Below the pieces are notes generated by a model, which had not been told where the DNA came from, did no database searches, and was given only the letters and a program-made list of their open reading frames with translations. Shown here piece after piece: positions 9,683-20,056 of a stretch of 64,000 bases of DNA. A program made the translations under genes and the position numbers. Every line of letters starts with the position of its first letter. The stretch's first letter is position 1. Origin of the DNA: Hawksworthiomyces lignivorus (lineage: Eukaryota; Ascomycota; Sordariomycetes; Ophiostomatales; Ophiostomataceae); NCBI GenBank assembly GCA_002917075.1, contig NTMA01000001.1, positions 930,001 through 994,000 of the forward strand, read 5' to 3'.

Positions 9683-10704
9683 ATCTCTTCTTTGGGGTTT
9701 TGTCTAATAATGTCCTATCACCAAACTTTATCACAATAGCAAACCAGAGATAAGAGTTCCACAACGTACAAGATAATTGCTGCCGGTTGTCCGTAGTTAT
9801 ATAGAAGAGCCCAGCGGCAAATCAATGAATAAGAGAAGCAGGTTGGTGAGAGACTGGCCAAGAGCGCCGCACGAGCAACCCAATACCAATCAGGAAATTC
9901 AAACAGCTGATTTCTTTTCCAAAATTAAAAAAGCGGTTGTGTTTCTTCTTCTCAAAGTTTCCAGGCAGGATAGTTTGCCACCTAAAATTATTTTACCGAA
10001 ACCTCGTCTACAGTCCCATGAGCCCAGTGCCTCCCAAGATACCAGACACCGGTCCATCGATAAGTAGAGGCTCTGCTGTTGGGGATCTAAACTTATTTGG
10101 ACGAACTCGTCTGGCATTGGGTTCCGATCACTTGCGGGGTGTTGTATCTTCAAAATATGAGGCTAGGTTGAAAAGGGAAACTTTAACAGTTGAAGGAGGG
10201 CGAAACCAATCAATAAGACCCGTCGAGAGCGGCGCCATCCCGAAATCAGCAAGGATCTGTATCAGTGATAACGACAAGACTACCGAGAGCGCGCTGCATC
10301 AATGATGAATGCAAGCCAAAAACAACGCTGATATCAAATCAGGCAGTGTTGCAGTTCTGCACAGCAATGCTGGAGGATATCCTAGATACAAACTAATGGA
10401 TAATGGCTGCCGCTTATTACAGATAACCTGGTTCCCATTGGCGGTCGTGCTGTGCATTGCCGTTTTGACACTAGCATATCTTCTCCAAAACAGCTCTTCT
10501 TAGATACGAGCTAAAGCTTGGTTATCGGGATATAGTCTTGGCCATATGGTTTCTTCACCTGCATTTACGTTTCGCAGGCTTGCGGTCGTGACATATAAAT
10601 CTGTTGTTTACGCTCATGTCGTCTCGACATTGGGATGGTCATCAACCCATACCGGCGAACTCAGTCTTATTTCCATCCATTAACTTGGGCATATTACGCT
10701 AGAT
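9683..10704. promoter_or_regulatory. Shared divergent promoter of the dioxygenase and the transporter
   Basis: This 1 kb region lies between the two start codons and must drive both genes. It contains CGG-TTGT-CCG at 9784-9793, a palindromic Zn2Cys6-type site with a 4-base spacer about 100 bases upstream of the dioxygenase start, and a looser CGG-N7-CCG at 10230-10242. A 64-codon plus-strand frame at 10309-10503 ends in a hydrophobic helix but stands alone. No other feature was found. Confidence 0.55.
9784..9793. promoter_or_regulatory. CGG-N4-CCG palindrome, candidate Zn2Cys6 binding site
   Basis: CGG and CCG flank the 4-base spacer TTGT. Inverted CGG triplets with a fixed spacer are the classic target of dimeric Zn2Cys6 proteins; Leu3 uses a 4-base spacer. 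It lies 102 bases upstream of the dioxygenase ATG in the divergent promoter. Binding is inferred only from the motif and its position. Confidence 0.35.
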
Positions 10705-12584
10705 ATGTCCACTCAAATCGACGAAGCCGGCCAAGATGCCGCTCACAATGACGGCCTTGGTACGATCACCTCTCTTCACCGTATGGACATCCGCGTACTA
10801 ACAGCCAAAAAAAAATGACAGACACGGCCGTGCATGACCAGCAGCAAGTATACGTCGCGCCCAAAGGTCGCAAGATCATGGGCATCCTGCTGCCAGTATA
10901 CCGGTCACCCATGACACAGATCTGGATTGTCGCTTTCATTCTCTTTCTGAATCCCGGGTATATTCTTGCTTCCATTAGCAGTGACGAAAGAAGGGAAGAT
11001 TCAGCATCATCGCTAACAACGGCTTTCGCAGCATGTACAATGCCTTGTCTGGCCTCGGCGGCGCTGGCCAGGTGGACGCCACCGTTCAAAACAACTCTGC
11101 TGTGGCGCTGCACAGCACTTTTGCCGTGCTAGGATTTCTGGCTGGCATTGCCAACAACTATCTGTACGTATCAGTAGAAGAAACTTCTGCACGCCTGACG
11201 AGAATATGAAGAGGTCCTAACAGTCTACCAGCGGTGTCAAATGGACTATGGCCATTGGCGGCACAGGTTATGCGATATATAGCGCTTCCTACTTGTGCTA
11301 TAACCACACGCAGAACGCCGGTTTTGTCATCTTCTCTGGTGCCTACCTTGGTTTCTGCGCGGCATTTCTGTGGTGCGCCCAGGGCGTAGTCATGATGGCC
11401 TACCCAACTGAGGGCCAGCGTGGCCGTGCCATTGCCATCACCTGGTTCATCTTCAATCTGGGTGCGGTCATTGGTGCGGCCGTGACGGTCGGGCAGAACT
11501 GGGACGTGAAGGCAGGCCATGTCACCGACGGCACTTATGTGGCTTTTATCGTTCTAGAAGCCCTCGGGGCTCTGCTCTGCTGCTTCCTGGCCCCCAGCGA
11601 GCAAATCATACGCAGCGACGGCACGCGTGTGCAAAGGGTTGTACACCCCAGCCTGAAGAGCGACATCCTCGGTCTGTGGACGACGCTGCGCACAGATTTA
11701 TGGGTGTTGCTACTCTTTCCAATGTTCTTCGTGAGCAACTACTTTTACACTTACCAATTCAATGGTACAGTTCTTTTCCCCTGCTCTCCTCTTTCTTGTT
11801 CACTACTGTCCCCGCAGATGTTAACAATCTCCCAGACATGAACTCGTACTACTTCTCGACCCGCACCCGAGCCTTCAACAACGTGTTTTATTGGGTTGCC
11901 CAGATGATCGGTGCCGCCGCCATCGGCTATCTTCTGGATTATTCTCGCTTCTCGCGGCGGAGGCGCGCCTTCATTGGCTGGGGGCTGCTGTTCGTGCTCG
12001 TCAACGCCATCTGGGGCGGCGGCGTGGCCTTTGTCGTGCAGACGCACCGCGGTAAGCCTTCGCCTCTCATGGACATATTCGACCATGACTACTTCTGGTA
12101 CCTTCTCCTGTACATGTGCTACGGGCTGCTTGACGCGCTCTGGCAGAGCTACGCCTACTACACCATGGGTGCCATGAGCAACGACCCCAAGAAGCTCGCG
12201 TACTACGCAGGATTCTACAAGTCCATCCAGGCCGCCGGTGCCGCCGTCGTGTCCCGCATGGACGCCGTCAAGAAGCCCTACGCCAACATGTTCGCTTCCT
12301 CCTGGGCGCTGATGGCCGGCAGTCTGCTCATTGCGCTGCCCGTGTACATCTGGCGCATCAAAGACACGGAGCTGACCGACTCGGACTTTATCGACGCTGT
12401 CGGCGTCATTGTCAAGCCGGAAGGCGATGCAGCAGCCGAACACGGCATAGATGAGAAGAGCCCAGTCGGAAAGGTCAGCGAAAGCGGCTATCCCGCAACG
12501 CTGCCAGCCACAGGCCCCATGGGCGTGATGGGCATGGCTAGCGAAGCTGCCGAGATGGGCGACGAAGTTGCCAGCAAGATCTAA
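10705..12584 (+). CDS. UNC93-like (DUF895) major facilitator membrane protein
   Basis: Five exons (10705-10759, 10822-10957, 11032-11163, 11232-11764, 11818-12584) encode 540 residues; all four introns (53-74 bp) are GT..AG and keep frame. The protein has a hydrophilic N-terminus of about 50 residues, then about eleven to twelve hydrophobic segments beginning with MTQIWIVAFILFLNPG. The next segment, MYNALSGLGGAGQVDATVQN, is the hallmark N-terminal block of fungal UNC93-like proteins; YPTEGQRGRAIAITWFIFNLG and YGLLDALWQSYAYYTMGAMS are also family segments. A cytosolic C-terminal tail of about 70 residues closes it. Fungal members sit in the plasma membrane or vacuole and are usually of unknown cargo; some lie in metabolite clusters. 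It pairs divergently with the dioxygenase, so it may move that enzyme's substrate or product (inference). Confidence 0.9.
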
Positions 12585-14058
12585 TGCTACTTTACTGAGA
12601 GCTGATTGTGTTTCACGCCTCCTCATGCAATGGAAACGAAAGTCTGATGGAACTTATATCTCAAGATTGCTACTTTTCGTATCTACTACCATGGAAAGGA
12701 TCTCATATTATGTATCTGTGCGTTAGCAATACAGAGCAACTAAACCAACAGTTGCGCTTCTCCTTTCGCTGTACTAAGTCATAGGCTAGTCACTTCCTCC
12801 AAGCTTGATTCTCATCAGTGTGCATGCAATGAATAACAGAATAAATCAGAGCAATGTGAGGTTCGTTTTTTAAATGATTAGGCAACTTGGCACAATCATC
12901 TCAATAAGACCCTCGATTTGCAACTTGCATAACTCCACCCACCTGCAGCATATCATCCTTCAACTCACAGCCCCCCCGGCCTGTGTTGGAACTACGAGCG
13001 GTATAATTGCTACTAGCACGGAAGCTCGCTACCAGGAGACTATTAATTAACAATACACCAGGTTCTCCTGGGATTAAATATTCATGGCAGACAGGATGGT
13101 CATATATTGACTGTCTTGTCCGTTGCTACTACACGAACAGTGGACGGATAGGCGGCACTCCTCGTACTAAACTGCAAGATGACTTGAAGTTGCAGTTCCT
13201 AAATATGCTGAGGCGACTGGCCAGAAATGTGCTCTCCCAGCTCTGCGTGTCTTGCCACGCTCTGAATATGGTACACAGCTTCATCAAAGAGTCATAAAGG
13301 CGGCGAACCACTCTAGGAATGAGAGTTTTTTTCTTTTTTTTTAATCTTGTAGTAACCATATTTGAAATAAATAGCCTGCATATCCGAATGTCTGATGATG
13401 TAAAGAGAATAAATTCATTTCATTCGAAAGATGTAATTCCCTTTTTGAAAACTCCGCAGAGGGTAGACCACAAGAATATTTTGATTGAGCATTGCCGATC
13501 TACGTTACAGTTGCTAGCAACATCGTTAAGGATTTGAAGATGGTGTAGTTTATCCCAACTTAAGAGGCAGGAATTATAAGGTATACAGTACAGAATATCG
13601 AGTAGGATATATTAACCAGCTAAATATAAATAACAAAAAGGTGGCGAGTGGTTACGCGTAGTAATCAGGCACATAGCAACGGGTGGTGAAATCCAAACAA
13701 CAGCAAAGCTTGGGGTCGGCACTAGATAACCGAGATGAACAGACCAATGATAAGAGCCACTCGCGGGCAGATGTCCATATAGAATGAGAAAATCGTCAAT
13801 AAGGCGAAAGTTAAAATAAACATCTTAAAATGACCGCGGAACGGACTTTCCGATACTGTGATATTAGCCCGCGTGGATGAAAGATTATATACTTCTCCAC
13901 TTGAGCAAATTTGTCAAGCCCCTGAAGACGTCTGTTGTCGTCTTTGATGTTTCTCATACATTGCTGTCATAGGCTGCAAGTTTTAGATATCTACAAGGCT
14001 TTCAACTAAGGTAGATCAAGTAACGAGAAGTCAACGCCGACAAGCAATCGTGATCAGT
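12585..14058. other. Intergenic region, AT-rich, no gene seen
   Basis: This 1.5 kb stretch between two plus-strand genes holds the 3' end of the UNC93-like gene and the promoter of the DUF8021 gene. Open frames (13007-13297, 13129-13359) lack protein-like composition. No tRNA, repeat or mobile element was recognised. Confidence 0.45.
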
Positions 14059-14901
14059 ATGATGCTACGCACTCTTCTCTGGCTCGGCGCCTCCTTTGGC
14101 GCCGCACATGCAGCTGACTGCACGCGTGATACGCTCCAGGCCGGCGTCGACAGTTTGATAGCGGCCCAGGTTGCTGGCAACCCATCTCTACTGAAGCCAG
14201 TCGCTGCCGATCTTACATACAATGAGAACCGGCAGCCGGCCACGTTTGCATCGGGCATCCTCTCGCAGGCCCTGAAGCCGGACCACAACCGGAGCTCCCT
14301 CGACACCACACAGTGCGCCACCTTCACAGAGCTGATTGTGGCCAGTGGGGCCAAGCCCTACGAGCTGGGGTTCCAGGCATTCTGGACCGGCGGCGCCATT
14401 AGCCGGCTCGATGCCATCTACACGTCCAAGGGCGACTGGCTGTTTAACATCACTGGCACGCTCTACTGGGCCAGCCGCGAGGACTGGGGCACCATCCCAG
14501 CCGACAAGCGCGACAGCCGTGCCGTCATCCAGGCGGCCGCCGATGCGTACTGCGACATCTTCAGCAACAAGAGCGTCACCGTTCCGTGGGGCACGCCGTG
14601 CGCCCGTCTCGAGGGCGGGTCGTACACGGGCCACGGAGGGCCCACTGACAGCTGCAACGTGGGCATCCCCAGCGGCGTAAGCTTAACGAACCGCCGTTAC
14701 GTCATCGACGAGACCGTCGGCGCCGTGGACGTGATGATGAGCTTTGCCGACCTGCCAGACAGCCACGAGTTCCGTGTCGAAGGAGGGAAGTTGCGCTACG
14801 TGCACACGATGACAGTTATGACAGGTGCCAAGGGCAAGGGACGGAAGGGAAAGAATCGCAGCAACAGCGTGCTGCAAGGCATCATGGACCAACTTGACTA
14901 G
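14059..14901 (+). CDS. Secreted DUF8021-domain protein
   Basis: This single-exon gene encodes 280 residues. I start at the ATG at 14059 because it opens a clean signal peptide (MMLRTLLWLGASFGAAHA) with likely cleavage before Ala-Asp-Cys. The mature part matches the fungal DUF8021 family: DNRS-type central block, then DKRDSRAVIQAAADAYCDIF and TNRRYVIDETVGAVDVMMSF, with paired cysteines (about Cys22, Cys81, Cys163, Cys181, Cys200). N-glycosylation sites occur at NRS, NIT and NKS. The family is extracellular and of unknown function. The last 30 residues are unusual: a basic run (KGKGRKGKNR) follows the conserved domain before a short amphipathic end. It lies in tandem with the DUF1996 gene, another secreted protein. 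Confidence 0.88.
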   Translation: MMLRTLLWLGASFGAAHAADCTRDTLQAGVDSLIAAQVAGNPSLLKPVAADLTYNENRQPATFASGILSQALKPDHNRSSLDTTQCATFTELIVASGAKPYELGFQAFWTGGAISRLDAIYTSKGDWLFNITGTLYWASREDWGTIPADKRDSRAVIQAAADAYCDIFSNKSVTVPWGTPCARLEGGSYTGHGGPTDSCNVGIPSGVSLTNRRYVIDETVGAVDVMMSFADLPDSHEFRVEGGKLRYVHTMTVMTGAKGKGRKGKNRSNSVLQGIMDQLD

Positions 14902-16431
14902 CTGATGCAGAAAATGGAAGGAAAGAGGAGGTCATAGTTGTATAATAGATGATAAGGATTTAAAAATATGTACATAGTAAAACAAGACAATGTTCCCGGC
15001 AGCCTGTATTAAGTGGTGCAGTAGATATCAAAAAAAAGTGTCTTGGCATTGCCAAGTATCTCACGTGTAGATGTTACGGCAAAACACTCTTGAATCTCGC
15101 GGATCGTAGATGGTAGCGACTGGTTGTCGCCGGTGTTGGCTCATCCCTCGCACAGGAAAGTATCCGTTCTCCTTCGTATCCTGTGCAGCAAATGTCACCT
15201 CTAATGATACACGCGTCAGCTTCACTCGTGAGCCAACATGGAATTCCTGTCAATATCGTTGCCGTGCGCCACCATCATATGGGCTTCAGAGTGCATGAAA
15301 GCCATGGCTACTTTTGAATAAGCAAAGATATCTTTCACGATAATAGATGTCGACAATGAGATGAAGTAAGTGACGCGGCATATGCCTTGTCACGGATATG
15401 CTCTTCTTCATCGACACGCTTCTTTGCCGATGGCTGGCACAAAATACCGACTCCACTTACAAAGATGTTTCCAGAATCTATCCTAGGCCTCGACTCTCTT
15501 CTTCCAAGCCCCCGGACGGGAACTGACAGCACCGGCATACCCACAAGCTAAGGTATTTGCGCTGCAGTGGACGAAACGTGGCTGTTCTGATTCCGCTACA
15601 ATTACGTACATTTTGGTGAGTCTTTTTCCTTCAGCTTGAGTCTCGTGGTATAATGCTAGACTCGTTCCTAGGCCACTTCGGCTAAAATCTACATCAGCGT
15701 ATTAACGGCAATTGGTTCTAGAGCCCTCGTGGCAATGTCCCCTTCTTTTTGTTCCTTTTCGTGGAGACCGGCAGACGAGTGACAGTACCTTTTCCGCCAA
15801 GAGAAAGTCTGGGGGCAAGCTTTTAGACGTTTGTTTCTTTTACAAATGCCGCATATATCAATTTATCCTGTGCGGGGCGAATGAAGCGAATGAGCAGGTA
15901 TATACAAATTATCTGATATGGCCTACTCGCGCGGCGAAATATAAAAACAATATTCCCCGGCTATTGTGGATCATCTCGGGGGGAGTAGACGTGACCTATG
16001 GCAAGTCAACCATGTATTAGCTTCACTTTCAAACACCAATTTTAGTATCACAGGACTTTATTCCACAAAGTGCGTCGAATAGAGCAGACAATATGTTTTC
16101 TTTTTCCTCGCTAGTTGACATCGGCAGGCCAGAGACTCTTCCTTGCCTCCCATTTCTTCAGGAAAATTAAAGGGGAAAAAATAAGAAAACAGGCAGATGC
16201 CGAACAAACTCGGCAGACATGAAGACCATAGGATGTATATATACAGGAGGGAATGTCACAACAGCCTGCCTAGGCTGGTTGGTCTTCTTTTGTTCTTCTT
16301 CTTCCGTTCGTTGCCCACGCTTCCTTCACTTTCCGTCGCTGCTCGCCTCTGCTGCTCTCCTCTGCCTGTGCTGCCAGCCAGTAACTTCGTGAACCCAGTC
16401 ATTCAACACGCCAGACAAACTTTCTTTCAAA
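14902..16431. other. Intergenic region upstream of the DUF1996 gene
   Basis: This 1.5 kb stretch has no supportable gene. A 102-codon frame at 15712-16020 has no family features. The last 200 bases look like a promoter, with a TATATATA-type box and a pyrimidine-rich tract. Confidence 0.45.
16235..16330 (+). promoter_or_regulatory. TATA-like box and CT tract upstream of the DUF1996 gene
   Basis: A run of alternating TA at about 16235-16243 lies roughly 190 bases before the start codon, followed by a C/T-rich tract (16282-16330). This order of TATA, CT block and transcript start is common in strongly expressed fungal genes. The transcription start is not determined. Confidence 0.35.
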
Positions 16432-17710
16432 ATGAAGTCTCTCGCTGCCGTTGTGGCCGCGCTCGCCGCTACGGCTGAGGCTGGTCTGCGTTTCGGCTGC
16501 TCGACGCTGACCATCCAGCGTCTGGACCCCATCGTCCAGCCCGGCTCGGCTCCCTCGTCGCATCTACACCACGTCGTCGGTGGCAACCAGTTCAACGCCA
16601 CCATGACCGGCGATGTCGGTGCTCGTGGCGCCTGCACCACGTGCCAGATGGCTGAGGATTTCTCTAACTACTGGACGGCCGTCATGTACTTCAAGAGCCC
16701 CACAAACGGCTCATTCCACCGAGTGCCCGTTATCAACAACGCTGCTCTGGCAGCTGGCACCACCGGCGGCATCACAGTCTACTACACCCAGTACGACCTG
16801 TCGCGCGACAACCTCAAGCAGCAGCCCATCACCACCTTCAAGCCTGTACGTGCATTAAGCTGAGGGGGGTCTTTCGAGATGGTCTGAACTGTCTGAACTC
16901 ATTTCTAACAAACTGAACTTTGCAGGGTTTCCGTATGACTGTCGGCAGCCCGTCGACCACTGCCGCTGAAGGCAAGAAGCACATTGGTCTCTCCTACAAC
17001 TGCCTGACCACGCTGCTGAACCGTGGCCCCGAGATGCGCGACTTCCCCACCCGCCCCTGCCCTGCTGGCATCTTCGTGACGCACCACTTCCCCGCGTAAG
17101 CTAGGCCTACCCAAGAGAGTATCTTACTACCTTATTTTTTTGCTTCACTTGCTGACCAACCTCCCTTGCGTGCAGTTGCTGGAACGGCAAGGACCTCGAC
17201 AGCCCCGACCACCAGGCTCACATGTACAACACCATCCGCTACGACGGTTTCACCAACGCCCCGGCCTGCCCCGAATCCCACCCCGTCCGCGTTCCCCAGG
17301 TCACCTACGAGACCGTCTGGGACACCACCCAGTTCAACAGCATGTGGAAGAACGGCGACCCCCAGCCCTTCACCTGGAGCTTCGAGGGCGTCAGCGGCTA
17401 CGGCACCCACGCCGACTACCTCTTCGGCTGGAAGGGCGATGCTCTGGAGCGCGCCATGCAGAAGTCCGAGTGCTTCTATGACGGCTGCGGTGCCCTCAAG
17501 CGCCAGGCCATGTCTGAAGCCAACAAGTGCAAGGTTAAGACCGAGGTCAACGAGAACATTGACGGCTGTAAGTTTACCCGCGCCCTGTCTTATTTCCCGA
17601 GGAGCGTTGCACGCTCTTTCTCTCTCTCTCTATGAATGGCTACTCACAGGAAATTTCTCACAGGGACTGAGTCCATTCCCGGCATGAACATGAACGGCGG
17701 CACCATGTAA
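16432..17710 (+). CDS. Secreted DUF1996-domain protein
   Basis: Four exons (16432-16845, 16926-17095, 17176-17567, 17664-17710) encode 340 residues; the introns (80, 80 and 96 bp) have donors GTACGT, GTAAGC and GTAAGT and CAG acceptors, and all phases agree. Residues 1-17 form a signal peptide (MKSLAAVVAALAATAEA). The DUF1996 domain follows almost to the end: SSHLHHVVGGNQFN near residue 45, MTVGSP in the middle, CPAGIFVTHHFPA, CWNGKDLDSPDHQAHM and HADYLFGWKGDALERAM. The histidines in the LHHVVGG and PDHQAHM blocks look like possible metal or catalytic residues, but the family has no established reaction. It is a secreted or wall-associated protein. The final 15-residue exon is short, and a second potential acceptor lies 14 bases upstream of the one chosen. 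Confidence 0.92.
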
Positions 17711-18345
17711 GGTAGCAAAAAGCTTCCGTCTCGGGTGTTGCTTTCTTCTTTTCTTTGTCGATTGGGGAGCATGAAAAGAGGGGACGGCAGAGGCCGGTCT
17801 TTAATTTTTGAGGCGGCATCTCTCGCTTCTTTTTCATTTTGTTCTATATAGTTTCAATAGTAGCAGCGCTCTTTTTCAGAGATTGCGTTTTGTTGTGTAG
17901 ACGGCGAGATGCTGGTAATATTGAGATTTGATTAAGAACCTGTGTATCTGGCGTCCAATCTGTGTGTGAAGACATTACTGTGAAATAGATAAAACCAGGC
18001 TCTAGAATGTGAGAGGCAATCAAATTCTGACCTCAATTTATTAGTAGTAGATGGCGTCGAAGACGTTTCCCTTGTACATAGAGATTTCTTTCGAGGTCAG
18101 CTCGCGGCGCCACTACGTCAAAAGTCGAAGGGCGCTTGTGCAAGGTATGCAGATAGAAATGGCTTCATTCTTTTAAAATTCCGTGTATTATCAGAGTCGT
18201 TGGGACTTAATCTCTTTGCGTTTTATTAGACGGTTATTACAGAGTGGTTATTGGTGCATGGATTCCAAGACAGGACAACAGCAAAGGAGTAAAAGAAAAG
18301 CATACAAGCACGCATCGAAACATTGATCAGAGCCGTTGTGAATCC
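17711..18345. other. Convergent 3' spacer
   Basis: This region holds the two 3' untranslated regions of converging genes. It is T-rich on the plus strand after 17730, and no open frame or RNA gene was seen. Confidence 0.4.
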
Positions 18346-19442
18346 TCAGGAAAAGAAAAATCCATCACCGTAGGAATGATCCTTTCTCTCACGAGCTGAC
18401 ATCTTTGTAATGTCATACCTGTCTTCACTGAGACCCCCTCGGTCCTTGGCGTGTTTCTTCACCTGCCGAAACTGTCAGCATCTCGCATAAAGCAGTGAAT
18501 GGGTGGCCCTTCTTTTCCTTTCTTTCTTCTTCGCCATTTTCTTGTTCTCGGGTTTTTTTTTTTTTTTTAATTAGGAGTCTATTATACTTACTTTTTGGGG
18601 CCAATTCACATTCACCCACTTTGCCAACGCCTTTGCTGGCTGTCGTTCAGCCCGAATATCTTGGACGACTGTATCAATACCAGGTACCCCCTTCAGAGTG
18701 ATCCCGGCGTTGGTGGCCCTCTCGACGACAGAGTGTACCCATGAAACGTCGTCACGCCAACAGCTGTATTGTGAACCGAGGTCCCATGCCCAATTCACGA
18801 GGATGGCAAGCACATAGCCAATGTTGGGAATTTCCCCGTCTGGCAGCAGGGCATTCTTCTCTGAGAGATAGTCCATAGTCGCAGCTACCATGAAGCCAAG
18901 CATCTTGATTACAGCGCCAGCTCCCTCTGGATCATCAATCACTATTTGGATTGGTTTTAGTAAACACTTGAGAATACGAGAGAAAAGAACGACTACTACA
19001 CGCTGCAATACCTACTTTGAAAATGAATAAATCCGCCTTCAATGAAAAAGGCGAGGCCCTCGACTTCCGGCCAGAGATCGCGAAGAGCTGGCTTGGTCGA
19101 GTAGATGCGATCAAATTGGCCGATCTATAGATGTTTTTTTTGTCTCGTTAGAGCAGAAGTTTCCCAGCGCTGCGCGGCATGCATCGATAAAAAAAGGTTC
19201 TTGCACGTACGATGTTGTCAAGCACCTCCAGCTGACCGTAGTTGGAAAAATCCTCGTAGATGTGCATGTTGAAGTCATCTTGGTTGCGCTTGAGCGTCTC
19301 CCAGATCCACCATCGAGCACGGTCCTCGCCGCGGACCGAGGCAGTCTGCGGGTGCTCGGGGTGGAGGGATGCCAGCTTACCGTGGATGCTGGGTTTCCTC
19401 TTTTCGTTGCCGCCATCGTCAACATCATCTCTTTTAATATCA

Positions 19443-19477
<35 letters not shown>

Positions 19478-20056
19478 TTCATCGTCATCGTCGTCATCGT
19501 TGTTAGCGATGACACGGCAGACAAAGTCCCAGTCGTCGTAGCCTTCATCGTCCTTGATCTCCACGGGCTGCTTCAGCGCGTCTTGGCGCCGCTGCTCGAG
19601 CATCGCGGCGTTGCGCTTGTTCATTCCCATCTTGGCCATGTGAGCCGCCAGCCAGGGCCCGTGGCACTCCCACCAGCGGCGGCTGCCGAGCGTTAAGTCG
19701 CAGTTTGGTGTACCGTCGATGTACATCACCCAGCTGGACGGCAGGGGGACGGATTTGACGGCCTTTCGGCTCTGGGGGGGGAGGATGGACGGCGGAAACA
19801 CCTCGCCACCGGGCCCGCGCGGGATGCGGTAGCCGCGGGTGGCTGGCGCTGTGGAAGAAGAGGCAGCAGGCGGCGACGATGTATCTGCGGGCTGCAGCTG
19901 CGGCTGCTGCGAGCTCGAAGCCGCTTCTGCATCGCTTGCGCTCTGTGTCGGGATGGGAGTGGGCTTGGCAGCTTTGGCGGCGCGAGCAGAAGGCTCCGTT
20001 TCGGCGTTCGCGTCGACTTTGGCCAGCGGCCTCTTTCTTTGTGCTCTTGGAGGCAT
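18346..20056 (-). CDS. Unrecognised acidic protein with a conserved Trp-rich helical region
   Basis: Four exons (19211-20056, 19016-19124, 18592-18941, 18346-18462) give 473 residues; introns of 86, 74 and 129 bp have donors GTACGT, GTAGGT and GTAAGT. Residues 1-75 are Lys/Arg/Ala/Ser/Pro-rich with nuclear-signal-like basic groups (MPPRAQRKRPLAK). From about residue 105 the sequence is ordered: WVMYIDGTPNCDLTLGSRRW, later ARWWIWETLKRN and YGQLEVLDNI. An Asp-rich tract of about 30 residues interrupts it, encoded by a GAC microsatellite. The C-terminal half is helical (NIGYVLAILVNWAWDLGSQY) and ends in a basic tail. I do not recognise the family and assign no function. The clean splice structure and ordered segments make it a real gene. 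Confidence 0.85.
19442..19501. repeat. GTC/GAC trinucleotide microsatellite inside a coding exon
   Basis: About eleven perfect GTC units (19445-19477) followed by imperfect TCG/TCA units encode the poly-aspartate tract of the overlapping minus-strand gene. The near-pure single codon suggests slippage rather than selection for each codon. Confidence 0.9.

Noticed and set aside
8622..9707. 361-codon plus-strand frame opposite the dioxygenase gene
   Set aside because: The minus strand holds the dioxygenase with iron ligands and a clean intron; the plus frame reads across that intron.
11751..12626. 291-codon minus-strand frame over the UNC93-like gene
   Set aside because: It is a shadow of the last exon; its Val/His/Gly/Glu-rich translation has no membrane segments or domain.
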